From contig NZ_WKJK01000021.1 in the NCBI RefSeq assembly GCF_009674535.1, forward strand, positions 48,286 to 112,285: a stretch of 64,000 nucleotides of DNA. Direction: 5' to 3'. Position 1 is the first letter of the stretch; every line of letters begins with the position of its first letter. The DNA is from Duganella guangzhouensis (GTDB taxonomy: Bacteria > Pseudomonadota > Gammaproteobacteria > Burkholderiales > Burkholderiaceae_D). Positions 36,401 to 44,900 of this stretch are shown here, in pieces. The notes beneath the pieces are model-generated. The model saw only the letters and a program-made list of their open reading frames with translations. It made no database searches and was not told the DNA's origin. The translations under genes and the position numbers were made by a program.

Positions 36401-38942
36401 CGCCGCCGCCGCGCCGGCCGACCTGGCCGCCAGCGCCAACAGCGCCAGTTACACCATCACCTTCAGCGAAAGCGTGACCGGCGTCGACGCCAGCGACTTC
36501 TCGCTGACCAGCAGCGGCACCGCCAGCGGCAGCATCGCCTCGGTGTCCGGCAGCGGCAGCGTCTACACCGTCACCGTCAACAGCCTGAGCGGCGACGGCG
36601 CGCTGCGGCTGGACCTGAACAGCAGCGCCACCGGCATCCAGAACGCCGGCAGCGTCGCCATCGCCGCCGGCTACAGCAGCGGCGCCAGCTACACACTGGA
36701 CCACAGCGCGCCGGCGGCGCCCACCGCTGTCAGCCTGAGCGCGGCCAGCGACAGCGGCGGCTCCAACAGCGACGCCATCACCAGCGTCAACACGCCGGAA
36801 ATCACCGGCAGCGCCGAGGCCTACGCCACGGTGCGGCTGTACGACAGCGACGGCGTCACGCTGCTGGGCAGCACCAGCGCCGATAGCGCCGGTCACTGGA
36901 GCATCACCAGCAACATCTTGAGCGACGGCAGCCACACGCTGATACTGCGCCAGACCGACGCCGCCGGCAACCTGTCCAGCGCCAGCGGCGGCCTGGTGGT
37001 GGTGATCGACACCGCCGCCGCCGCGCCGGCCACGCCCGCGCTGGCCAGCGCCAGCGACAGCGGCACCACCGGCGACGGCATCACCAATGTCGCCGCCCCG
37101 ACCATCACCGGCAGCGCCGAAGCCAACGCCGCCATCACGCTGTACGATACCGACGGCGTCACCGTGCTGGGCAGCGCCAACGCCAACAGCAACGGCGTGT
37201 GGAGCATCGTCTCCAGCACGCTGAGCGATGGCAGCCACACTTTAACCGCGGTGCAGACCGACCGCGCCGGCAACGTCTCGGCCGCCAGTGCCGGCCTGAC
37301 GCTGCAGATCGACACCAGCGCACCGGCCGCGCCTGGCTTGCCGCAGCTCGCCAGCGCCAGCGACACCGGCACCGCCGGCGACAACATCACCACGATCAAC
37401 AACCCGGTGTTGACCGGCAGCGCCGACGCCAACGCCAGGGTGACGCTGTACGACAGCAACGGCAGCACCGTGCTGGGCACCGCCACCGCCGACGGCAGCG
37501 GCAACTGGCAAATCACCAGCAACGCCCTGGCTACCGGCGTGCACACCCTGACCGTCAAGCAAAGCGACGCCGCCGGCAACCTGTCGCCAGCCGGCGCCGC
37601 GCTGACCCTGACCATCCAGGCGCAGCAACCGAGCGCGCCAACGCCGACCACGGTGGACGGCGTCGTCGTGACGCAGCAGTCGGTTACCCTGCCCGGCGGC
37701 GGCAACGGCAGCAAGACCGTGGTCCCCATCATCACCAGCGACCGCGCCGAAAGCAGCGGCAACAGCAGCGTGGCCGACATTCCGCTGGTGACCGGCAGCG
37801 GCGCCAATCTGCTGCTGGCGCAGCTGACGACCGGCTTCGGCCTGAGCGCCAGCGGCGGCGTCAGCGCCCCGGCCGGTGATCCCCTTCAGCAGCTGATCAA
37901 GGCCATCGTGGCAGCCACGCCCGATCACAGCAGCGGCGACCAGGGCCACCTGACCGGCAATGGCCTGACCTTCCTCAGCCAACTGGCGGCCAGCGTGCCG
38001 CTGCTGGTGGAGACCATCACGCCGGTCAGCATCAACAGCGGCACGCTGACGCTGACCGGCACCAGCAGCACCGGCCAGCATACCGCGCTGGTGATCGACA
38101 GCAGCGGCCTGGCGGCCGGCGCCACGCTGCAACTGAACGCGGTGGATTTCGCCGCCATCATCGGCGCCACCACCGTCAGCGGCGGCACCAGCGGCCAGAT
38201 CCTCACCGGCGACCAGGCGGCGCAGCAGTTCATTGTGGGCGCGAGCAGCGGCGGCTCGGTGTTTGCGGGCGGCGGCAGCGACACGCTGGTGTTCAACTCA
38301 TTCCCTGGGGCGCAGTCCGGCGCGGCACGCCTGGCCGTGGCCGCCGCCGATACTGCTGATACCGCCGCCAGCACCATCACCGTGCTGCACGGCGGTATCG
38401 GCGCGGATAGCGCCAGCTTCAATGGCAACGCCGACAGCTATACCATCGCCTACCACCAGAGTTACGTGACGGTGACCGCCAACGCCCAGCCGCTGCAAAG
38501 CGCGCTGCTGATCAACGTTGAAACGCTGCGCTTTGCCGATACCACCGTCAGCGTCGACAGCAGCGACAACCTGGCGCGCATCGCCGGCCTGTATCAGGAC
38601 ACGCTGGGGCGTCAGGCCGATTACGAGGGCATCAATTTCTGGGCCAGCGCGGCAGAATCCGGCGTGTCGCTGGGCCATATCGCGCTTGCCATCATCTCGT
38701 CCAGCGAGTCGCAGTCGAAACACGCGATGCTGTTCAACGGCGATGCCACGCACGATCTGGAATTGCTGTATCAGGGCATCTTCGGCCGCGCCAGCGACGC
38801 TACAGGCCTGGCGTTCTGGGTGGCGGCGCGGAACGAAGGCGTCACGCTGGAGCATATCGCGGACGAGTTCATGCACTCCGTGGAGGCCGAGGCGCACAAG
38901 ATCGGCGTGTCGGCGCAAGACTTCCTGATCAGCTATGGCTGA
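33429..38942 (+). CDS. giant DUF4347 / Ig-like repeat / DUF4214 surface protein
   Basis: 1837 residues. The N-terminal DUF4347 domain (~30-195: HLLCHGAPGRLLLGT, GVLLYSCEVAKGAAG) is typical of large secreted cell-surface proteins. A ~170-residue beta-rich region follows, then Ig-like/cadherin-like modules (~390-1400) with repeating phrases such as TVTLYDSDG, GSTVLGS and LTVKATDAAGN. Two DUF4214-like repeats close the protein (~1718-1825: LYQDTLGRQADYEGINFWA, LLYQGIFGRASDATGLAFW). No Sec signal is visible, fitting type I secretion, but no transporter is nearby. Likely role: adhesion or matrix building. Confidence 0.85.
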   Translation: MSVHAHSPQSNHHAGLVRLPQLPAKPAAAREALLIDAGLSDRHLLAAGAPHGITVDQFGGDGDGLAQLRDWAVGAGASDYAALHLLCHGAPGRLLLGTRTLDLAALAQPAVRHALRVIGGAVGPGGGVLLYSCEVAKGAAGRAFVAALSRALGVPVAAATGLIGAAALGGSWTLAHGAAGIGVPTLRWPDYPHTLTIASNVTTFSNIGANTNYQQLAVNYSTPAVLSQSDMAGSGWDVTAQSSLNTAAFALRGINGSGNGDGDVTSIRIQANDIDYVSFRSNGNGFYFDLTSFAIRNIANASFTVQALDINGNTSGAAVAFNISASPNAGGAFTTISLAGNSDFVGIFGFKVTLSTGSDAPFFDNLTVANIGIPALPTTTVSSAALSADTNIAGDFVTATAAQTISGSLSAALVAGESVQVSYDNGNSWSNASSFSTGSSSWSTSTTLAGSNTLQVRVTNTYGSSTAYSHSYTLDQVAPATPVTPDLKPASDSGPSSTDNITNVTTPEFSGTAESGSTVTLYDSDGSTVLGSAVATGGNWSITASTLTQGTHNLSVKASDLAGNVSAASSTLAVTIDTTAPSALALSSASASTSAASAGATVATLSATDSSALTYALASGNGSNDADNASFTISGNSLHVGASTLSAGTYHLYLSATDAAGNVSYLAQNFTVNAVPSVSTITRAGGATAALAGSASTASYLVTFSESVTGVDTSDFTLTGTGTASGSIASISGSGSSYTVTVNNLSGDGSLRLDLNSSGTGIQSGASVAIGGGYTAGASYTLDHTAPATPSAAVLSAGSDSGVSGSDNLTNVTTPQLSGTAESGSTVTLYDSDGTTVLGSTTASGGNWSITASTLSQGAHQLTVKATDAAGNVSAASPALSITVDTAAPSALALSDTNAAVVSATAGATLATLSASDSSAITYALATGNGSNDADNASFSVSGSSLQVGAAQLSAGTYHIYLSATDAAGNVSYLAQSISVQNAPAVSSIVRAAAAPADLAASANSASYTITFSESVTGVDASDFSLTSSGTASGSIASVSGSGSVYTVTVNSLSGDGALRLDLNSSATGIQNAGSVAIAAGYSSGASYTLDHSAPAAPTAVSLSAASDSGGSNSDAITSVNTPEITGSAEAYATVRLYDSDGVTLLGSTSADSAGHWSITSNILSDGSHTLILRQTDAAGNLSSASGGLVVVIDTAAAAPATPALASASDSGTTGDGITNVAAPTITGSAEANAAITLYDTDGVTVLGSANANSNGVWSIVSSTLSDGSHTLTAVQTDRAGNVSAASAGLTLQIDTSAPAAPGLPQLASASDTGTAGDNITTINNPVLTGSADANARVTLYDSNGSTVLGTATADGSGNWQITSNALATGVHTLTVKQSDAAGNLSPAGAALTLTIQAQQPSAPTPTTVDGVVVTQQSVTLPGGGNGSKTVVPIITSDRAESSGNSSVADIPLVTGSGANLLLAQLTTGFGLSASGGVSAPAGDPLQQLIKAIVAATPDHSSGDQGHLTGNGLTFLSQLAASVPLLVETITPVSINSGTLTLTGTSSTGQHTALVIDSSGLAAGATLQLNAVDFAAIIGATTVSGGTSGQILTGDQAAQQFIVGASSGGSVFAGGGSDTLVFNSFPGAQSGAARLAVAAADTADTAASTITVLHGGIGADSASFNGNADSYTIAYHQSYVTVTANAQPLQSALLINVETLRFADTTVSVDSSDNLARIAGLYQDTLGRQADYEGINFWASAAESGVSLGHIALAIISSSESQSKHAMLFNGDATHDLELLYQGIFGRASDATGLAFWVAARNEGVTLEHIADEFMHSVEAEAHKIGVSAQDFLISYG
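34884..37640 (+). repeat. nested module repeats inside the giant surface gene
   Basis: Measured from the conserved codon stretch for A/G-S-D-S-G, the modules start at 34899, 35823 and 36747, exactly 924 bases (308 residues) apart, and then at 37053 and 37359, exactly 306 bases (102 residues) apart. So the gene holds two long composite modules followed by three short Ig-like modules. The exact spacing and similar nucleotide text suggest recent internal duplication and room for recombination-driven length change. Confidence 0.8.
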
Positions 38943-38948
38943 TCGCTT

Positions 38949-39806
38949 TTATCGCGCCATCCAGGCCAGGATATCGGCGTAGATTTGCTCGCGATTCAGT
39001 TCGTTGAAATTTTCGTGGAAATTGTGCGGATGGCGCTGATAGGTCAGCAGCGCCGTTGGCACCGCTTTCAGCATGGCTTCGGCCGCGTCGGCGTCGGCCA
39101 GCTTGTCGTCGCCGGCCACCACCGCGAACAGCGGATGACGCCAGCCGGGCAGGCGCGCCGCCAGTCCCTGTTGCGCCGCCGTCAGCGCATTGCCGAAGCG
39201 GACCGTGATTTCGGTGGCACGGATGCCATCGCGCTCATCCTCGTAATGGCGCGCGGTGATGGCGCTGTCGTGCGTCAGCTGATGCGTCAGCGACGCCAGC
39301 GGCACCTTCATGCGCGGCGCCAGCGCGCCCAGCACGCCGGACAGCGCCAGCAGCAGCGGCGACACCTTGATCGCATTCACGTAAAACGGCGAAGACAGAA
39401 TAAAGCCCCGAATGGCGGCATCGCCGGCAAACGCGCCCAGCCCGAGGTGGGTGGCGATCAGCGCGCCCATCGAATGGCCCATCACATAAATCGGCAAGCC
39501 CGGATACTGTTGCTTGACCCATTGCAGGAATAGCGCGCCATCCTCAAGGAACACATGGAAACCGGGAATGTCGACCCGGCGCGCATCCTGATGGCCGCAC
39601 AAGTCGCAGGCCACGGTGGCGATGCCGTGCTGGCGGAACCAGCGCGCCGGCGTGACGTAGTCGCCGCCATGCGCCATGCCGCCGTGGATGGCCAGAATCA
39701 CCGCCCGTGGCGCGGCCGGCTCCCACACGTGGACACGCCGCTGCGTTCCCTGTCCCGCAGTGAACGTGGCGAGCCTGTCCTCGGCAAAACGCATCGAACC
39801 GGTCAC
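38949..39806 (-). CDS. alpha/beta hydrolase, monoacylglycerol lipase-like
   Basis: 285 residues from a GTG that overlaps the upstream stop (GTGA); an in-frame ATG at 39794 is equally possible and gives 281. Serine hydrolase of the lysophospholipase/Hydrolase_4 group: oxyanion region AIHGGMAHGGDY, nucleophile elbow GHSMGALIA, acid in VVAGDDKLAD and catalytic His in HPHNFHENFNE. No signal peptide, so cytoplasmic. It is convergent with the giant surface gene (6 bases between stops). Probable substrate: a lipid ester; not proven. Confidence 0.85.
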   Translation of the reverse strand: MTGSMRFAEDRLATFTAGQGTQRRVHVWEPAAPRAVILAIHGGMAHGGDYVTPARWFRQHGIATVACDLCGHQDARRVDIPGFHVFLEDGALFLQWVKQQYPGLPIYVMGHSMGALIATHLGLGAFAGDAAIRGFILSSPFYVNAIKVSPLLLALSGVLGALAPRMKVPLASLTHQLTHDSAITARHYEDERDGIRATEITVRFGNALTAAQQGLAARLPGWRHPLFAVVAGDDKLADADAAEAMLKAVPTALLTYQRHPHNFHENFNELNREQIYADILAWMAR

Positions 39807-40174
39807 GCCGTGATGCTGAGGTTGATGCCCATTTCGACCAGCATGGTCATGTCGGCCAGCGAGAAGTCGATCGGTGGCGTGTCGGCGTCCTGCTCGGTGG
39901 GGAAGGAAATGCGCAGCTCGGCATCAACGTCGGAACGTTCGAAGTGGATGCCGCGCGCCTTGCATTCATTCAAATAAAAACGGACCTGTTTGAGCAGCTC
40001 GGTGGGATTTTGTTCGGTGCCGATCGCTACGTAAAAACCCGAATCGATACGCACCCGCCCATCCGGCTTGACGTCACCCTTTTGCCAGTCCCCATGCGGC
40101 TCGGTCGGCAGACCGTCGCGGATGTCTGCCAAACCCTCTTCGTCGCCGTGTACCTTGAGTGTTGCGATGTTCAT
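39803..40174 (-). CDS. small hypothetical protein, possibly DUF4279-like
   Basis: 123 residues, acidic, no signal or membrane segment. The start MNIATLKVHGDEEGLADI and the later WQKGDVKPDG, FYVAIGTEQNPTELL and ADMTMLVEMGINLSI resemble the strand-helix pattern of DUF4279 proteins (ATLRI-x-GD at the start), a family that includes immunity-like proteins. The match is weak and by eye. The stop overlaps the hydrolase start, so the two are likely co-expressed. Confidence 0.5.
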   Translation of the reverse strand: MNIATLKVHGDEEGLADIRDGLPTEPHGDWQKGDVKPDGRVRIDSGFYVAIGTEQNPTELLKQVRFYLNECKARGIHFERSDVDAELRISFPTEQDADTPPIDFSLADMTMLVEMGINLSITA

Positions 40175-40249
40175 GGATCTACCTTTTTATGGTCTCCTAC
40201 CTCAAGAAGGTTACACCATAGAAATATCAAAGTCTAGCAAGATAGCCAA

Positions 40250-40915
40250 TTAGGCAATGCCATAACGCGTGCGATAGGCGGACACGGCGTCCTTGTATTG
40301 TGCCAGTTGCGGGTCAGCGGCGGCGCCGTTCAGATAACCGAACAGGTCGTCCAGGTTGCCGATCGAGATCACTGGAATGCCGTACTTCTGGGTCACTTCC
40401 TGTACCGCCGACAGCTCGGAGATCTGGCCATCCTTGCCGCCGCGTTCCATGCGGTCCAGCGCGATCAGCACCGCGCACGGTTCGGCGCCGGCGGCGCGTA
40501 TCATTTCCACCGATTCGCGCACCGAAGTACCGGCCGAAATCACGTCGTCAACGATGACAACCTTGCCCTGCAGCTTGGCGCCGACAATGGTGCCGCCCTC
40601 GCCGTGGTCCTTGGCTTCCTTGCGGTTGAAGGCGAACGAGGTGTTGCGGCCCTTGCCGGCCAGCGCCACTGCGGTGGCCGAGGCCAGCGTGATGCCCTTG
40701 TAGGCCGGGCCGAACAGCATGTCGAACTGCACGCCGGAATCCAGCAGCGTCTGCGCGTAGAACTGCGCTACCTGCGCCAGCGTGGCGCCGTCATGGAACA
40801 GGCCGGCGTTGAAGAAGTAAGGGGACTGGCGTCCGGCCTTGGTGGTGAATTCGCCAAAACGCAGCACGCCGCTCTGGACCGAAAACGCAATAAATTCCTG
40901 ACGTAAGTTGTTCAT
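40250..40915 (-). CDS. pyrE: orotate phosphoribosyltransferase
   Basis: 221 residues. Makes orotidine 5'-phosphate from orotate and PRPP in pyrimidine synthesis. The PRPP-binding motif VVIVDDVISAGTSVRES and the upstream FGPAYKGITLA and FNRKEAKDHGEGG loop identify it clearly. It is divergent from xth with a 77-base gap, the same pyrE/xth arrangement seen in other Betaproteobacteria. Confidence 0.95.
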   Translation of the reverse strand: MNNLRQEFIAFSVQSGVLRFGEFTTKAGRQSPYFFNAGLFHDGATLAQVAQFYAQTLLDSGVQFDMLFGPAYKGITLASATAVALAGKGRNTSFAFNRKEAKDHGEGGTIVGAKLQGKVVIVDDVISAGTSVRESVEMIRAAGAEPCAVLIALDRMERGGKDGQISELSAVQEVTQKYGIPVISIGNLDDLFGYLNGAAADPQLAQYKDAVSAYRTRYGIA

Positions 40916-40992
40916 ATGGCCTCATTTCTTTAAAGTAGGCGTTATTTTACAGCTACACTAATGCCTTCAGAAATTTCCACCACGATTCCGCC

Positions 40993-41766
40993 ATGCCAAA
41001 AATCATCTCCGCCAACCTGAACGGCATCCGCTCCGCCGCCACCAAAGGCTTCTTCACCTGGCTGGCCAAACAGGACGCCGATTTCGTCTGCGTACAAGAA
41101 CTCAAGGCCCAGGCGCCGGACATGACGCCAGAATTCCTTAACCCCGGCGGCTACCACGGCCACTTCCACTATGCCGAGAAAAAAGGCTATTCCGGCACCG
41201 GCGTCTACAGCAAGATCGAGCCGGACCGCGTGGTGATCGGCTTCGGCGCGCCGGAATTCGACGCCGAGGGCCGCTACGTGCGCTGCGACTTCGGCAATCT
41301 GACCGTGATTTCGGTGTATTGCCCGTCCGGCTCGTCCGGCCCGGAACGCCAGGAAGCCAAGTTCCGCTTCATGGACCTGTTCATGGTGCACCTGCAGCAG
41401 CTGCACGCCGAAGGCCGCGAAGTGGTCATCTGCGGCGACTGGAACATTGCCCACAAGGAAATCGACCTAAAGAACTGGAAGGGCAACAAGAAAAATTCCG
41501 GCTTCCTGCCGGAAGAACGTGAATGGCTGACCCGCGTGTTTGACGAGGTCGGCTTTGTCGACGTGCACCGCAGCATCGATCCGCGCGAGGAACAATACAC
41601 CTGGTGGAGCAACCGCGGCCAGGCCTATGCCAAGAACGTGGGCTGGCGCATCGATTATCACGTAGCTACTCCTGGTATCGCTTCCAAGGCCAGCGCGGTT
41701 GCGGTCTACAAGGATGAAAAGTTCTCCGACCACGCCCCGCTGACCATCGAATACGGCCCGTTGTAA
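40993..41766 (+). CDS. xth: exodeoxyribonuclease III
   Basis: 257 residues. AP endonuclease and 3'-5' exonuclease of base-excision repair. The EEP fold motifs are intact: ISANLNGIRSAATKGF, QELKAQ (metal Glu), ICGDWNIAHKEIDLKNW, YTWWSNRGQAYAKNVGWRID and the terminal SDHAPLTIEY. The region encoding the YTWWSNRG stretch reappears as a decayed copy at 45938-45979, between the two large repeat-protein genes downstream. Confidence 0.95.
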   Translation: MPKIISANLNGIRSAATKGFFTWLAKQDADFVCVQELKAQAPDMTPEFLNPGGYHGHFHYAEKKGYSGTGVYSKIEPDRVVIGFGAPEFDAEGRYVRCDFGNLTVISVYCPSGSSGPERQEAKFRFMDLFMVHLQQLHAEGREVVICGDWNIAHKEIDLKNWKGNKKNSGFLPEEREWLTRVFDEVGFVDVHRSIDPREEQYTWWSNRGQAYAKNVGWRIDYHVATPGIASKASAVAVYKDEKFSDHAPLTIEYGPL

Positions 41767-41783
41767 GCTGCTTTTCCCTATGG

Positions 41784-41802
41784 CCGCACCAGCCCGGTGC
41801 GG
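41784..41802 (+). terminator. hairpin after xth
   Basis: CCGCACC pairs with GGTGCGG over a 5-base loop, 17 bases after the xth stop. No T-tract follows. In the duplicated region upstream of the second repeat protein the left arm is lost. Confidence 0.4.
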
Positions 41803-41910
41803 TCCAATGTTGCGTCGCAGCGTCGTTTGTGCAATCGCTAATTATTCATGCCCGTCTGTCATGCTTCGTTGTTATGATTGAAGCTTCGGCCACGATAACC
41901 ATGAATTACG

Positions 41911-44900
41911 ATGACTTCGCCAACACTTGTGTCGGTCACAGCGACCAGCGCCACCACCATCACCCTGCACTTCGACAGCGCCGTCAGCGCCGGTGACGGC
42001 AACATCGTCATTTCGGACGGCCACAGCCAGTCCTATGTCGGCCTCGGCGGGCTGACCACCCGCATCATCGGGGCCAACGATACCCGCACCATCGACGATG
42101 ACAGCAGCGCGCTGACCTACAGCGGCCAGGACATCGTGATCCACCTCGACAGCGCCCTGGCCGACGGCGTCACCTACAGCATCACCATGGACGCCGGCAC
42201 CGTACTGGCCAATGGCAGCAGCGACGCCAACGCCCGCATCGGCTCGACCACGCTGTACACCTTTACCGCCAGCGGCACCGCCAGCGAGGTGGCCACGCCT
42301 GGCGCTGCGGTGGATAGCACCATCCATTTCACCGACACCGGCGTCAGCGACACCGATTACATCACCAGCGCGCAGGAACAGACCGTCACCGGCACCTACA
42401 CAGGCACCTTGAGCAGCGGCGATTTCATCCAGGTGTCGCTGGACAATGGCGCCAGCTGGTACAAGGCCACGGTCGACGGCAACACCTGGAGCTACAGCGG
42501 CGAAATCAATACCGGCAACCTGGTCAGCAACGCTAGCGGCGACCTTGATGGCACACTGCTGGCGCGCGTCAGCAACACCGCCGGCGGCAGCAGCAGCACC
42601 GTCAGCCAGGACTATGTGTACAGCGATGGCACACCGACCAGCAACGCCCCCAGTTTGTCCGGGCGCGCGCTGTCGCTGGCGTCCGGCAGCGACAGCGGTG
42701 CTTCCAGCAGCGACGGCATCACCAACAGCGCCAGCGCGGTGACACTGAACGTGGCCGGCCTGCACGGCCTGCACGCCGGCGATACCATCGAAATCGTCGA
42801 CACCAGCAACAACTCGGTGGTGGTGGGCAGCTACGTGATCGAAACCGGCGACCTGTATTACGGCACCAGTGACTACCTGAGCGTCGACTACACCAATGCC
42901 GATGAGCGCAGCACCATCGACATCGCGCTCAGCACCACGCTGAGCGACGGCAACCACACGCTGGCCGCGCGCATCGTCGACGCCGCCGGCGAGGTCGGTG
43001 ACGCCAGCAGCACCACGCTGGTGACGGCCGATACCACCGCGCCGGTGATCTCGACCACCTCGCCGGTGGAAGGCACGGTCGGGGTCAATTTCTTTCTGGA
43101 CACGTTGACCTTTACTTTTAACGAAGACATTGTGATTGCGGACGGCACGCAGCTCACCATCGCCTCCACCACGTATCCCGACAACACGCAGGTAGTGACG
43201 CTGTCCAGCAGCGACATCAGCGGCAGAACGCTGACGGTCCACCTAGACACCCCGCTCAACCCTGAGAACAGCTACACGGTGCAGGGCGCGATCATCAGCG
43301 ATGTCGCCGGCAATGTCGGCATCACCGGCGACACGCCGATGCTGCACTTCACCACCGGTGACGCAATGATCATCACCCCGACACCGGGTCCGCCCACGCT
43401 CTCCTTGGTCGACACCGCGCCCGCCTCGGATACCGACAGCGCTTCAGCACTGCATACCGACGGCATCACCAGCAACAACTTCATTTCGGTGAGTTACACG
43501 CCGGGAGCTGACTGGTACTATCGGCTGAGTTCCAGCGGCGACTGGATACTGGGCAGCGGCGACGGCTTCACGCTGCCCGACGGCGTGTATGGCATGGATG
43601 ACATCCAGGTCAAGCAAGTCTTCGGCAACGTCGAAAGCGACGTGAGCACCATCAATCAAACGCTGACCATCGACACCAACGCGCCGACCGCCTACGCCAC
43701 CGGCATTCGCAACGCCTTCAGCGCCGGTGCCGACAGCATCAACGGCTCGCTGCTCGGCAGCACCTCGCTCGACAACGAGGTGGTTGAAATCACCTTCGAC
43801 CACGGCGCCACCTGGGTCAAGGCCACCACCACTTACGTCAACAGCAATGTGTCGTGGTGGAGCCTCAGCGGCATCGCCAGTCAGTTGGGTGACAACTACG
43901 GCGTGCGTCTGGTCGACCTGGCCGGCAACGTCTCGTCCTACGCCACGCTGGGCAACAGCAATCCGCAATACTTCCTGGCCAACGGCGGCGTCACCTTCAA
44001 CTACGCCAGCGCGAATGACATCGTGGTGTTCGGCGGCACCGGCCACGACGTCATCACCGTCGGCAATCATAGCGTGGTGCACAGCGGCGATACCGGAGAT
44101 ACCGGCGATACCGTGGTCACCGGCGATGATGCTGAAATCACCGTTGGCAATGCCTCCACCGTCACCACCGGCGCCGGCTCCACCGTCACCACCGGCAACG
44201 GCGACAATACCGTCCACGCCGGCACCGATGCCAGTGTTACCACCGGCACTGGCAACGACAACATTACGCTGAGCACCCTCAGCGGCTCCAGCGTCCACGC
44301 CGGCACCGGCACCGATCTGCTGATCGTCAATGACACCAGTACGGTCTCGTTGTCCGAACTCAGCGCCTACAGCGGCATAGAGGTGTTGTACTTCGCCAGC
44401 GGCGGCAACAACGACATCACGATCGGCAGCAGCGACAGCGTGAAGGGATTCTCGGACAATGGTTATCTGGTAATCAATGCCGCCGGCAACAACAGCACCG
44501 TGCATCTGGACGGTTCGGTATGGGTGCTGACAGCAACTGCCAGCGACTACTACACTTATCGCGACGGCCTGGGTAGCGGCAGCAACACGCTGGTGATCGG
44601 CGTCGGCCTGACGGTGGACATCCCGACCGGGCCGACGCTGTCCTTCGTCGATACCGCGCCAGTATCCGCCGCCAGCAATTCGGCGCTGCACAGCGATGGC
44701 ATCACCAGCGACAACTTCATCAACGTCGGTAACACGGACGGTAACACCTGGTACTACCGCATCGGCGGCGGCGACTGGCAGCTCGGCAGCGGCGACGGCT
44801 TCACGCTGGAAGACGGCGTGTATGACGCCGGCACCATCCAGGTCAAGCAAACCGTCGGCGACCTCAGCAGCAGCATCACCACGCTGCAACAAGAACTGAC

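Noticed and set aside
34884..37640. CRISPR-like or satellite repeat array
   Set aside because: The period is hundreds of bases, in frame and inside one large reading frame; it is a protein-module repeat.
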